Part shown: positions 17,332 to 24,501 of the stretch, one piece after another | How the letters are laid out: every line of letters starts with the position of its first letter | Numbering within the stretch: position 1 is the stretch's first letter | Source of the DNA: Massilia agri | GTDB lineage: Bacteria > Pseudomonadota > Gammaproteobacteria > Burkholderiales > Burkholderiaceae_D | Reading direction: 5' to 3' | Assembly (NCBI RefSeq): GCF_024753255.1 | Contig: NZ_JANUHA010000031.1 | Span: 1-32,892 of the forward strand | DNA length: 32,892 bases | Made by a program: the position numbers and the translations under genes | Notes under the pieces: model-generated | Told to the model about the DNA's origin: nothing | The model's input: the letters and a program-made list of their open reading frames with translations, nothing else | Databases searched by the model: none

Positions 17332-18360
17332 TCAAATGCGCACGCAGGTGACGGTGTCGCCGGCGGAGACGCCGAGCGCCTGCTGGGCGTCGCGCGGCAG
17401 GCAGATCGCCTGCGCGGTCTCGACCGGCGGGCAGGCCGCGATCACGGCGCGGAAATTCTGTTCGGTGCTGGCCACCGCATACGTCACCAGCTCTTCGGTG
17501 CCCGCCGCACGGCCGGCGTTCTCGACCTGGCGCAGCTGGGAGCCGCAGAAGGAGCGCAGCGAATTCTTGTGGGCCTGCAGGATCGGGCCGCCGTCGAAGA
17601 TGTCGATGTACTCGTCGGCCTCGAAGCCTTCCTGGGTCAGGAGCTTGAAGGCCAGCTGGCCGCTCGGGTGGATCTGGCCCAGCACGGCCTGGGCGTCTTC
17701 CGGCAGCAGCGGCACGTAGACCGGGTAGTGCGGCATCAGCTCGACGATCAGGGTGCGGTTGCGGGCGCCGTCGATGACGCGCTCGGCGTCGAGGAAGTCC
17801 ATCTTGAAGAACTTGCGGCCCAGCGCATTCCAGAAGGCCGACTGGCCGTTGGCGTCGGTCACGCCGGCCAGCGGCACGAAGAAGCGGTCGCCGAAGCGGT
17901 GCGGCGCCAGCATCGCGTACAGCAGGCGCGCGCGCGACAGCAGCGCGGCCTCCTGTCCCGCGGTCTCGCGGTGGCGGATGTAGAAGCCCGACAGGTGCGA
18001 GCAGGCCGTGAGCTCCGAGCACAGGGTCAGGGCATGCACGCTGTGGCTGATGTTCAGGTCGCGCGAGACCTGCTGGATCACGTCGTTGCGGAAGGCGAAA
18101 TAGGTGCCGTTGGAACCGGCCGAGGCATGGATGGCGGCGGTGCCGACCACCTCGCGCGAGCGCAGGTCTTCCAGCACGAACTGGTAGGACTCTTCGCTGG
18201 GAATGTCGACGTGGGCGGCGAAGGAAGCGATCGAACGCTCGACCGCCGCGACGATGGCTTCGCGGGTGCGCGGCAGCGTGTGCAGGCCGGGAATCGACAC
18301 CGCGGCCATTGCCTCGAGGGCGCCGATGTCCGCGCGATCTACCGGACGAACTACGTACAT
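17332..18360 (-). CDS. aruF: Arginine/ornithine N-succinyltransferase, AruF (alpha) subunit
   Basis: Paralogue of the downstream subunit (342 residues), starting MYVVRPVDRADIGALEAMA. Matching landmarks are CSELTACSHLSGFYIR, ALGRKFFKMDF and YIDIFDGGPILQ. In P. aeruginosa the AruF and AruG subunits form a heteromeric enzyme that also accepts ornithine. AGGAG lies 6 nt before the ATG. The duplication of astA into two adjacent subunit genes is what separates this type from the single astA of enterobacteria. Confidence 0.94.
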   Translation of the reverse strand: MYVVRPVDRADIGALEAMAAVSIPGLHTLPRTREAIVAAVERSIASFAAHVDIPSEESYQFVLEDLRSREVVGTAAIHASAGSNGTYFAFRNDVIQQVSRDLNISHSVHALTLCSELTACSHLSGFYIRHRETAGQEAALLSRARLLYAMLAPHRFGDRFFVPLAGVTDANGQSAFWNALGRKFFKMDFLDAERVIDGARNRTLIVELMPHYPVYVPLLPEDAQAVLGQIHPSGQLAFKLLTQEGFEADEYIDIFDGGPILQAHKNSLRSFCGSQLRQVENAGRAAGTEELVTYAVASTEQNFRAVIAACPPVETAQAICLPRDAQQALGVSAGDTVTCVRI

Positions 18361-18404
18361 GCGAACTCCTGGTAAGGGGTCAGGTCGTTGATCTCAAACG
18401 GCGA

Positions 18405-18435
18405 GGCCGGCCGCGCCTTTCCAGACGGGCCGGCC
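18405..18435. repeat. Intercistronic inverted repeat between astC and aruF
   Basis: GGCCGGCC at 18405-18412 and again at 18428-18435 (self-complementary, so also an inverted repeat) in the 90-bp gap after astC. It can fold into an 8-bp GC stem with a 15-nt loop and no T-tract. An mRNA-stability or partial-attenuation role is the likeliest reading. Confidence 0.4.
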
Positions 18436-18450
18436 ACGCGTGTACACCGA

Positions 18451-19692
18451 TCAAGCGGCGATGAAGGCCTCGACGGCTTCGCGCATCAGGCGATCGGCCT
18501 CGGCGATCTGCTCGTCCGAGACGATCAGCGCCGGCGCCAGGCGCACGACATCCGGGCCGGCGATCAGGAGCATCAGGCCGAGCTTCTCGCAGGTCTTTGT
18601 GTAGTCCTTGGAGCGGCCCTTGTAGGCTTCCGCCATCGGCAGGCCGATCAGCAGGCCCATGCCGCGCGCCTTGCCGAACACCTCCGGGTAGTCGCCCGCG
18701 AGTTTCTCGAGGTTGGCGAAGATCTTGGCGCTCGCTTCCTTGACGCGGGCCAGGAAGGCGGGCTGGTTGATGGTTTCGACCACGTTCAGGCCGACGGTCG
18801 CCGCCAGCGGGTTGCCGCCGTAGGTGGTGCCGTGCGAGCCGACGTTGAAGTGCTGGCCGATCTCGTCGGTGGTCAGCATGGCGCCGATCGGGTAGCCGTT
18901 GCCCAGGGCCTTGGCCGAGGTCAGGATGTCCGGGGTGACGTTCATCTGCTGGTAGGCGAAGAACGAGCCGGTACGGCCCACGCCCGACTGCACCTCGTCG
19001 AACACCAGCACGGCGCCGGTCTGGTCGCAGATCTCGCGCAGCGCCTTCAGGTAGTCCGGGTTGCCAGGGATGACGCCGCCCTCGCCCTGGATCGGCTCGA
19101 CGATCACGGCGGCGACATCATCGGTGATGGCGGCGCGCGCCGCTTCGATGTCGTTGTAGGGAATGTGGCTCAGTTCCTGCGGCAGCGGCTCGAAGCCTTC
19201 GGTGTATTTCGGCTGGCCGCCCACCGAGACGGTGAACAGGGTGCGGCCGTGGAAGGACGAGAGGCAGGACACGATGCGGGACTTGTGCGGGCCGAACTTG
19301 GTGTGCGCGTACTTGCGGGCCAGCTTCAGGGCCGCTTCGTTGGCTTCGGCGCCCGAGTTGCAGAAGAAGGCGCGGTCGGCGAACGTCGCTTCGGTCAGGG
19401 CCAGGCCCAGGCGCAGCACCGGCTCGTTGGTGTAGCCGTTGCCGAGGTGCCAGAGGGTGTTGACCTGCTTGGTGAGCGCGTCGACCAGCACCGGGTTGCA
19501 GTGGCCCAGGCTCGAGACCGCGATGCCCGAGGTGAAGTCCAGGTAACGCTTGCCTTCCTGGTCCCACACGTCCAGGCCCGCCGCGCGCACCGGCACCATG
19601 GCGGCCGGGGCGTAGGTCGGGACGAGGACTTCGTCGAAGGTCTGCCGAGTGACAGGCCGCGTGGTGACACCCGAATCAAGCTTTGCGTTCAT
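18451..19692 (-). CDS. astC: Succinylornithine transaminase / acetylornithine aminotransferase
   Basis: Third step: PLP-dependent transfer of the amino group of N2-succinylornithine to 2-oxoglutarate. The 413-residue class-III aminotransferase has NSGAEANE (112-119), SSFHGRTL (145-152), cofactor Asp232 in FDEVQSGVGRTG and Schiff-base Lys261 in SAKALGNGYPIGAM. AstC and ArgD are close paralogues and AruC of Pseudomonas does both reactions, so the catabolic role rests mainly on position as first gene of the ast cluster. GAGGAAG precedes the ATG. Its promoter carries an ArgR-type site. Confidence 0.95.
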   Translation of the reverse strand: MNAKLDSGVTTRPVTRQTFDEVLVPTYAPAAMVPVRAAGLDVWDQEGKRYLDFTSGIAVSSLGHCNPVLVDALTKQVNTLWHLGNGYTNEPVLRLGLALTEATFADRAFFCNSGAEANEAALKLARKYAHTKFGPHKSRIVSCLSSFHGRTLFTVSVGGQPKYTEGFEPLPQELSHIPYNDIEAARAAITDDVAAVIVEPIQGEGGVIPGNPDYLKALREICDQTGAVLVFDEVQSGVGRTGSFFAYQQMNVTPDILTSAKALGNGYPIGAMLTTDEIGQHFNVGSHGTTYGGNPLAATVGLNVVETINQPAFLARVKEASAKIFANLEKLAGDYPEVFGKARGMGLLIGLPMAEAYKGRSKDYTKTCEKLGLMLLIAGPDVVRLAPALIVSDEQIAEADRLMREAVEAFIAA

Positions 19693-19754
19693 GGCTTCTT
19701 CCTCATCTGTTCAAGAAGGTTGTGCGCGGCTCAAGCGTCGCGCAGGATCGAGCC

Positions 19755-19797
19755 ATTATAGAAACGCTACCTGACAAGTTCTTGCAGAAGTGCGACA
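19755..19797 (-). promoter_or_regulatory. astC promoter with ArgR-type direct repeat
   Basis: Minus strand: TGTCGC (19797-19792), 8 nt, AA, 5 nt, TGTCAG (19776-19771), 8 nt, TC, then a perfect TATAAT (19760-19755). The published P. aeruginosa ArgR (AraC-type) half-site is TGTCGC-N8-AA repeated with N5, a 21-bp period; the first copy here is a full match and the second, over the -35 region, keeps TGTC. There is no good -35 hexamer (AAGAAC at 17 bp), as expected for an activator-dependent promoter. Predicted leader about 55 nt. Confidence 0.75.
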
Positions 19798-19836
19798 GGG
19801 ATTTTCGTTTTTGGTCGGGAAATATTATGGGATTGG

Positions 19837-20778
19837 CTACTGTCCCAGCTTGCGCTGCCGCTCTTCCCTTGGCGTATTGCCGAACAGGGCCCCGAAAGCC
19901 GTCGAAAAGTGCGAGCCGGACGAGAAGCCGCACATCAGCCCCACCTGCACGATCGAGTGGTTGGTGTCGATCAGCAATTTGCGCGCCCTTTGCAGGCGCA
20001 ATTCGAGGTAGTAGCGCGAAGGCAGGCTGCCCAGGTATTGCTTGAACAGGCGTTCCAGCTGGCGCCGCGAGATGCCGGCCAGCTGGGCGATCTCGTCGGT
20101 CGAAAGCGGTTCCTCGATATTCGCTTCCATCAGGGCCACCGCCTCGGTCAGCTTGGGCTGCAGGGTGCCGAAGCGCGCCTGCAGGGCCACGCGCTGGCGC
20201 TCGTCCTTGCCGCGCACCCGGTCCACGCACAGGATTTCCTTCAGCTGCGCCTGGACGGTCGCGCCGAACAGCATCTCGACCAGGGTCAGGGCGAAGTCGA
20301 TGCTGGCGCCGCCGCCGCAGCAGGTCAGGCGGTTGCCGTCGAATTCGTAGAGATTGGGGGTGAACAGGGCCTGTTCCGCCAGAGCATTGGTATCAGGATA
20401 GAGCGCCCAAGGCAGCGCCGTGCGGATGCCGTGCAGGGCGCCGGCGTCGGCCAGCCACAGCACGCCCGCCCCCACCCCGCCCCAGAAGGGCGCGGCGCGG
20501 CAGCGCTCGACCAGGGCGCGGCAGTTGGCGGGCCGCAAGGCTGCTTCCGCCTCGTCGGCCACCAGCAGCACCAGGTGCCAGTGGCGCTGGCTGTCGGCGG
20601 CGAACTTGTCGGGACTGCGCACGTCCACGTGCAGCAGCTCGGGCCCCAGCAGCTTGGCGGCCAGGCGCAGCGGCTGCACCAGCCCCGACCAGCTCAGGGT
20701 GTCCGGCTCGCCCGCATTGACCAGCAGCACGCGCAGCGGACGCTCCCGTGCCAGGACGGACAGGTCAGCGGGCTGCAT
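19837..20778 (-). CDS. argR: AraC-family regulator, ArgR-like (DJ-1/PfpI-type N-terminal domain)
   Basis: Protein of 313 residues from the ATG 20778 (MQPADLSVLARERPLRVLL); in-frame ATGs at 20829 and 20841 would extend it, and none has a clear ribosome site. The N-terminal 190 residues look like a glutamine-amidotransferase-like fold of GlxA/ArgR regulators. The C-terminal 100 hold two helix-turn-helices: LSTDEIAQLAGISRRQLERL and the AraC signature ending IVQVGLMCGFSSGSHFSTAF, then FGNTPREER. Position directly upstream of astC on the same strand, plus the ArgR-type site in between, argue for an arginine-responsive activator. The name is by analogy with P. aeruginosa ArgR and is not related to E. 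coli ArgR. Confidence 0.8.
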   Translation of the reverse strand: MQPADLSVLARERPLRVLLVNAGEPDTLSWSGLVQPLRLAAKLLGPELLHVDVRSPDKFAADSQRHWHLVLLVADEAEAALRPANCRALVERCRAAPFWGGVGAGVLWLADAGALHGIRTALPWALYPDTNALAEQALFTPNLYEFDGNRLTCCGGGASIDFALTLVEMLFGATVQAQLKEILCVDRVRGKDERQRVALQARFGTLQPKLTEAVALMEANIEEPLSTDEIAQLAGISRRQLERLFKQYLGSLPSRYYLELRLQRARKLLIDTNHSIVQVGLMCGFSSGSHFSTAFGALFGNTPREERQRKLGQ

Positions 20779-20902
20779 GGCAGGGGGTGGACGGCGGGAT
20801 AGGCATCGGCCGTAATGATACCGGATCATGGCCCAGCCCATGCGAGCGGCCGCGGCCGTCCCGGTCCATGCGGTGCGCCGGAGCAAAGTGCCGGCGTGCG
20901 GC

Positions 20903-20908
20903 TATAAT
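20903..20908 (+). promoter_or_regulatory. -10 box giving a possible leaderless MarR transcript
   Basis: A perfect TATAAT ends 8 nt before the ATG at 20917. Transcription would start at about 20915, leaving at most 1-2 nt of leader. There is no Shine-Dalgarno before the ATG and no good -35 (GGAGCA at 17 bp). Confidence 0.55.
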
Positions 20909-20916
20909 CCTGCCCC

Positions 20917-21384
20917 ATGGGGGAACGATATCTAAAGAGTGTCCGGCTGCTGGCCGAGTGCATGCAGGGCTTCGAGCGTTTTTCCGGCGAGTCGGTGCGC
21001 CAGCATGGCCTGACGCACGCGCAGTTCGATATCATTGCCACGCTGGGCAATACGCCCGGCATGAGCTACAAGGAACTCGGCGAGCGCACCCTGATCACCA
21101 AGGGCACGCTGACCGGCGTGATCGAGCGGCTGGAACAGAAAGGCCTGGTGCTGCGCGAACGCAGCAGCGAGGACAAGCGCTCCTTCTTCGTGCGCCTCAC
21201 ACCCGCCGGCGAAGGGGTATTCTGCGACGTGTTCCCGCAGGTCGTGGCGCACGGCAAGCAGCTGTTCGCCGGCTACAGCGAGGCCGAATTCGACGCCCTT
21301 GACAGCGCTCTGCGCCTGCTGCGCGAGCGCATCGCGCTGGGCGGCATGCCCCCGTCTTCACCAACTAAAAAGGAAGTGCCTTGA
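20917..21384 (+). CDS. MarR-family transcriptional regulator
   Basis: DNA-binding protein of 155 residues. The winged helix-turn-helix spans about 32-97: LTHAQFDIIATLGNTPGMS, recognition region LITKGTLTGVIERLEQKGLV (59-78) and wing SEDKRSFFVRLTPAG with the conserved D and R. Flanking helices would form the dimer. MarR proteins usually repress adjacent genes and release DNA on binding phenolic or similar ligands; the ligand is unknown. It is divergent from the AraC regulator (138-bp gap) and overlaps the next small gene by 4 bp (TTGA), so that gene is the probable partner. The start fits homologues recalled from memory, although the transcript would be almost leaderless. Confidence 0.92.
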   Translation: MGERYLKSVRLLAECMQGFERFSGESVRQHGLTHAQFDIIATLGNTPGMSYKELGERTLITKGTLTGVIERLEQKGLVLRERSSEDKRSFFVRLTPAGEGVFCDVFPQVVAHGKQLFAGYSEAEFDALDSALRLLRERIALGGMPPSSPTKKEVP

Positions 21385-21662
21385 AAACATCCCTGATCGA
21401 AGGCAAAAAGCCTGCCCATTTCGACAAGCACATCATCGGTAACCTGCTGCTCGACGTTGCGCCGCTCGACGAAGTCAAGGAAGAGCCGATGATCATCGGC
21501 GTGCGCAACGAAGCGGGCGAGATCTACCGCCTCATCGGCGCAACCAAGCTCAACAGTTTCATGAACGCGGTCGAGGAATTGGCCGACCTGGGCCTGGAAG
21601 ACGAGCTCGAAAACACCGAGGAACAGAAGGAAGGCTGCGACGCCATCTTCGGCGAGGCTTGA
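21381..21662 (+). CDS. Small conserved-looking acidic protein, function unknown
   Basis: Protein of 93 residues starting at TTG 21381, which overlaps the MarR stop (TTGA); AAGGAAG lies at 21370-21376, a good ribosome site, so the overlap is real translational coupling. The sequence is soluble: KHIIGNLLLDVAPLDEVKEEP, then MIIGVRNEAGEIYRLIGATK that looks like a small beta-sheet, then an acidic helix EELADLGLEDELENTEEQKE. No signal peptide, Cys motif or known domain recognised. The TTG start in MarR context may keep its level low. Confidence 0.8.
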   Translation: MKTSLIEGKKPAHFDKHIIGNLLLDVAPLDEVKEEPMIIGVRNEAGEIYRLIGATKLNSFMNAVEELADLGLEDELENTEEQKEGCDAIFGEA

Positions 21663-21739
21663 GCCCCTCCCGGCCAGGCGGCAAGGCCTCTAATTAATGC
21701 CGTAAAGTAATTTTTACCGACCCGGCAATATGTTGGAGG

Positions 21740-21745
21740 TATAAT
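21740..21745 (+). promoter_or_regulatory. -10 box immediately before the HDOD gene
   Basis: A perfect TATAAT ends 6 nt before the ATG at 21752; the expected +1 falls on or next to the A of ATG. The -35 at 17 bp is CCGACC (21717-21722). GGAGG at 21735-21739 overlaps this region; it is 12 nt from the ATG, rather far for a ribosome site, and would not be in the RNA if this -10 is used. Confidence 0.55.
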
Positions 21746-21751
21746 TTTCCG

Positions 21752-22585
21752 ATGGACCGACTCTCCGCCCTCAAGGAAATTGCCGCCCAGGCCAGCCGCG
21801 GCGAACTCAGCTTCCCGACCAATGTCGACGCCACGCTCAAGCTGCAGCGTGCGTTGAACGAACCCGACTGCCATATCGAGATGGCGGCCCGGCTGGTACA
21901 GGCCGAGCCGCTGCTGGCGGCGCGCACCGTCGCGATCGCCAACTCGGTGGCCTACAACCGCGCTGGCCACGACGTGACCAATGTCCGCGCCGCCGTGCAG
22001 CGCGTGGGCTTCCGCACCCTGGGTGCGCTGGCGGCCTCGGTCATCGTGCGCCAGCTGGCCAGCGGGCTCAAGGACCCGGACCTGCGCGCCCGTGCCGACG
22101 CCCTGTGGATCCACTCGGCCCACGTGGCCGCGCTCTGCCAGGTGATCGCGCGCCGCGTCTCCTTCGTCGACCCGGAAACCGCGATGTTCGCGGGCATCGT
22201 GCACGAAGTGGGCGGCTTCTACCTGCTGTCGCGCGCGGAGGAATTCCCCGGCCTGGTCGACGGCGACGCCGACGAGTGGATCGAGCATGGCGAAGTGGCG
22301 ATCGGCCGCGGCGTGCTGTCCAAGCTCGGCGTGCCGGTGCCGGTGATGGGCGCCATCGAGGCGCTGTGGAACGGCATGCGCGCCCTGCCGCCGGAAACCC
22401 TGGGCGACACCCTGCTGCTGGCCAACGACCTCGCGCCCTTCCCTTCGCCGCTGCACCAGCGCCCCGGCGCCACCACCATGCACTCGGCCGCCACCATCGA
22501 TTTCATCGCCGGCGAGGGCACCCTCGCCCAGGTCCTGACGGAGTCGGCAGAAGAAGTGAAGAGCCTGACCGCCGCCTTGATCTGA
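21752..22585 (+). CDS. HDOD-domain protein
   Basis: Protein of 277 residues, almost entirely one HDOD domain (about 20-230): LSFPTNVDATLKLQRAL, then IEMAARLVQAEPLLAARTVAIANS, then AAVQRVGFRTLGALAASVIV. At the position of the catalytic HD of phosphohydrolases it has His151-Glu152 (GIVHEVGGFYLL), so metal-dependent hydrolysis is unlikely; HDOD proteins generally act as signalling or scaffold modules in motility, c-di-GMP and stress circuits. No partner output domain is fused. It stands alone between the MarR pair and the small-RNA cluster. Confidence 0.9.
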   Translation: MDRLSALKEIAAQASRGELSFPTNVDATLKLQRALNEPDCHIEMAARLVQAEPLLAARTVAIANSVAYNRAGHDVTNVRAAVQRVGFRTLGALAASVIVRQLASGLKDPDLRARADALWIHSAHVAALCQVIARRVSFVDPETAMFAGIVHEVGGFYLLSRAEEFPGLVDGDADEWIEHGEVAIGRGVLSKLGVPVPVMGAIEALWNGMRALPPETLGDTLLLANDLAPFPSPLHQRPGATTMHSAATIDFIAGEGTLAQVLTESAEEVKSLTAALI

Positions 22586-22597
22586 CGCAGGCAAGCC

Positions 22598-22658
22598 AAA
22601 AAAATGCCCGCTCGAGGGAGCGGGCAAAGTCCAAAACTAGGGATGTCCTGAAAGAGAC
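22598..22658 (-). ncRNA. Repeated small RNA, copy A (about 61 nt)
   Basis: On the minus strand, predicted +1 at 22658 lies 7 nt after TAAAGT (22670-22665). The first 32 nt (22658-22627; starts GTCTCTTTCAGGACATCCC and ends TTTTGGACTT) are identical in copies A, B and C. A terminator follows: GCCCGCTC, loop CCTC, GAGCGGGC, then ATTTTTTT. It ends 13 bp from the HDOD stop, convergent to that gene. The closing stem pair is G-C here and A-U in the other copies. The family was not recognised; a bacterial trans-acting small RNA is the best reading. Confidence 0.75.
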
Positions 22659-22664
22659 GGTTCC

Positions 22665-22699
22665 ACTTTAGGGCACGCACGGGTCCGCTTCCGTGCGCT
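22665..22699 (-). promoter_or_regulatory. Promoter of small RNA copy A
   Basis: -10 TAAAGT (22670-22665) and, 22 nt further upstream, AGCGCAC (22699-22693), conserved in all three copies. No normal -35 hexamer at 17 bp. The conserved block extends in copies A and B to GTGAATCAGCGCAC. Confidence 0.55.
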
Positions 22700-22774
22700 G
22701 ATTCACACAGCTGCGTTTTTTTGCATCTTTTTTCACTTCAATTGCGCTAGCGCCAACTCTGATGTGCGCCAGGC

Positions 22775-22835
22775 AAAAAAAACCCGCTCTCGAGGAGCGG
22801 GTGAAGTCCAAAACTAGGGATGTCCTGAAAGAGAC
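22775..22835 (-). ncRNA. Repeated small RNA, copy B (about 61 nt)
   Basis: Minus strand, +1 predicted at 22835, 7 nt after TACAGT (22847-22842). The identical 32-nt 5' segment is 22835-22804. The terminator is ACCCGCTC, loop CTCGA, GAGCGGGT, running into eight Ts (22782-22775). Copy B is 177 bp from copy A in the same orientation and shares its upstream block. It is divergent from the FAD oxidoreductase gene that starts at 23015. Confidence 0.75.
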
Positions 22836-22841
22836 GGGTCC

Positions 22842-22877
22842 ACTGTAGCGCGCATGCGGCCACGCACTCGGTGCGCT
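22842..22877 (-). promoter_or_regulatory. Promoter of small RNA copy B
   Basis: -10 TACAGT (22847-22842); conserved AGCGCAC (22877-22871) 23 nt upstream of it, one nt further than in the other copies. The rest of 22878-23014 holds no recognisable gene; a promoter for the FAD gene must lie there but none stands out. Confidence 0.5.
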
Positions 22878-23014
22878 GATTCACTTAGAACGGCATATTG
22901 CAGCCTGCACGCAATACGGCCGGTATCGCATGCCGCTACCGCGGAAAGAATGCCTTGGCGGGGCAGCAGGACTTGCCGGATGCTGCAGGTCCGACAACGC
23001 TTACCCGTCACGAC

Positions 23015-24421
23015 ATGCATCCATCACGCCGCCGCTTCCTCGTCCTGGCCATGGCCGAAGCCAGCCTGCTGACCCTGGCCCCCGCCCGCGCCCTGGCCGC
23101 TCCCCTCATCGAGAACGTCACCGGCCTCTACCCTGTGGAGGTTGCCAGGGTGGCCGCACCGACAAGCACGGCGGAAGTCGCGGCCGCGGTCCGCAACTGG
23201 CCGGGGAAGATCGCCGTCGGCGGCGGCCGCTACAGCATGGGCGGCCAGGTCGCCATCGCGGGCGGACTGCACCTGGACATGCGCGGCATGAACCGGCTGC
23301 TGAAGCTCGACCCCGCCGCCAGGGTGGCGCGGGTCCAGGCCGGCATGCGCTGGCGCGACCTGCAGGAGTTGCTCGATCCCCACGACCTGGCGGTACAGAC
23401 CATGCAGAGCTATGCCAACTTCACGGTGGGCGGGGCGGTCTCCGTCAACGCGCACGGGCGCTACGTCGGCAATGGCCCGGTGGTGAACTCGGTGCGCGCC
23501 CTGCAACTGGTTCTGGCGGACGGCACGGTCGTGGAGGCCAGCCGCAACAGCCATGCCGCGCTGTTTCGCGCGGCGGCCGGCGGCTACGGTGCGGTCGGCG
23601 TGATCACGGAAGTCGAACTGGATCTGGCGCACAATACCCGGATCGAGCGCGTGGTCACCGAGGTGGCGCTGGGCGACTATCCCGCCTGGTTCCGCCGCGA
23701 CGTCATGCGCGGGGACTGCGTCTTCCACAATGCCGACCTGCTGCCCCCGCACTTCGACGCCCCGGTCGCGGTTTCCTGGCACACGAGCGGCAAGCCGCTC
23801 ACCGAAACCGCCCGCCTGGTGCCGCGCGGCCAGTCCTATGCCCTGGAGCAGAACGTCCTGTTCGCCATGACCGAACTCCCGGGCGGAGAGCTGCTGCGCC
23901 GCCAGGTGATCCACCCGCTGCTGCTGGACAAGCCGGCGGTGAAATGGCGCAACCACGAGGCCAGCCTCGACGTGGCGGAGCTGGAGCCGCGCACGCGCCG
24001 CATCTCGACCTATGTGCTGCAGGAGTATTTCATCCCGGTGCGGCATTTCGCCGGTTTCGCCCGGGCGATGGCCGCCGTCATCCGGCAACACGGGGCCCAG
24101 GTGCTGAACGTGTCGGTGCGCCATTCACCGCCGGATACCACCAGCCTCCTGCCCTGGGCCAAGGAGGAGGTATTCTCCTTCGTCCTGTATTACAAGCAGC
24201 GCACCGGCAAGGCTGCCCGGGAAGAGGCCGGCGCCTGGACCCGCGCCATGATCGACACCGCCCTGCGCTTCGGCGGGCGCTACTACCTGCCCTACCAGCT
24301 GCACGCGACGCGCGCGCAGTTCGAGGAGGCCTATCCGGAAGTGGCGGCCTTGCGCAGCCTGAAGCGCCGCCACGACCCGGACGGAAAGTTCTCCAACAGC
24401 CTGTGGGCGCGCTACCTCTAG
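23015..24421 (+). CDS. Tat-exported FAD-binding oxidoreductase (VAO / FAD-PCMH family)
   Basis: Protein of 468 residues. The start is placed at ATG 23015 because it puts a twin-arginine signal at the N-terminus: SRRRFLVL (4-11), hydrophobic core, ALAAP near 27-30. Export through Tat fits an enzyme that folds with FAD in the cytoplasm. The FAD-binding PCMH domain shows GGGRYSMGGQ (69-78), NFTVGGAVSVNAHGR (135-149) and GGYGAVGVITEVEL; the C-terminus has RRHDPDGKFSN, as in aldonolactone oxidase-type enzymes. The substrate, perhaps a sugar lactone or other alcohol, cannot be told. No clear ribosome site. It stands alone between small-RNA copies B and C. Confidence 0.87.
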   Translation: MHPSRRRFLVLAMAEASLLTLAPARALAAPLIENVTGLYPVEVARVAAPTSTAEVAAAVRNWPGKIAVGGGRYSMGGQVAIAGGLHLDMRGMNRLLKLDPAARVARVQAGMRWRDLQELLDPHDLAVQTMQSYANFTVGGAVSVNAHGRYVGNGPVVNSVRALQLVLADGTVVEASRNSHAALFRAAAGGYGAVGVITEVELDLAHNTRIERVVTEVALGDYPAWFRRDVMRGDCVFHNADLLPPHFDAPVAVSWHTSGKPLTETARLVPRGQSYALEQNVLFAMTELPGGELLRRQVIHPLLLDKPAVKWRNHEASLDVAELEPRTRRISTYVLQEYFIPVRHFAGFARAMAAVIRQHGAQVLNVSVRHSPPDTTSLLPWAKEEVFSFVLYYKQRTGKAAREEAGAWTRAMIDTALRFGGRYYLPYQLHATRAQFEEAYPEVAALRSLKRRHDPDGKFSNSLWARYL

Positions 24422-24431
24422 GGCGGAGGAC

Positions 24432-24495
24432 AAAAAAAACCCGCTCCGGTTGGGGAGCGGGTGAAGTCCAAAACTAGGGATGTCCTGAAAGAGAC
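24432..24495 (-). ncRNA. Repeated small RNA, copy C (about 64 nt)
   Basis: Minus strand, +1 predicted at 24495, 7 nt after TATAGT (24507-24502). The 32-nt segment 24495-24464 is identical to copies A and B. The terminator stem is one pair longer, ACCCGCTCC, loop CCAACC, GGAGCGGGT, then eight Ts (24439-24432). The loop differs in all three copies while the stem is kept, which is evidence for selection on structure. It lies just after the FAD oxidoreductase stop, convergent to that gene. Confidence 0.75.
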
Positions 24496-24501
24496 AGCTT
24501 C

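Noticed and set aside
19770..19800. Sigma-54 promoter before astC, as in E. coli
   Set aside because: No GG-N10-GC with the correct -24/-12 spacing; the GCAC-TTC-TGCA string does not fit. The perfect TATAAT with ArgR-type repeat is a better explanation.
21700..21720. Small dyad GTAAA / TTTAC before the HDOD gene
   Set aside because: Only 5 bp per arm in an AT-rich patch; expected by chance and not tied to a known operator.
22606..22658. Repeat copies as a terminator for HDOD on the plus strand
   Set aside because: The T-run is only on the minus strand; the plus strand reads A-run before the stem, so termination is oriented away from that direction.
22804..22835. Small open reading frame inside the repeated RNA
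   Set aside because: No ATG or GTG follows the AGGA at a useful distance; the only possible start (TTG) would read into the terminator stem. The identity pattern fits RNA and not protein selection.
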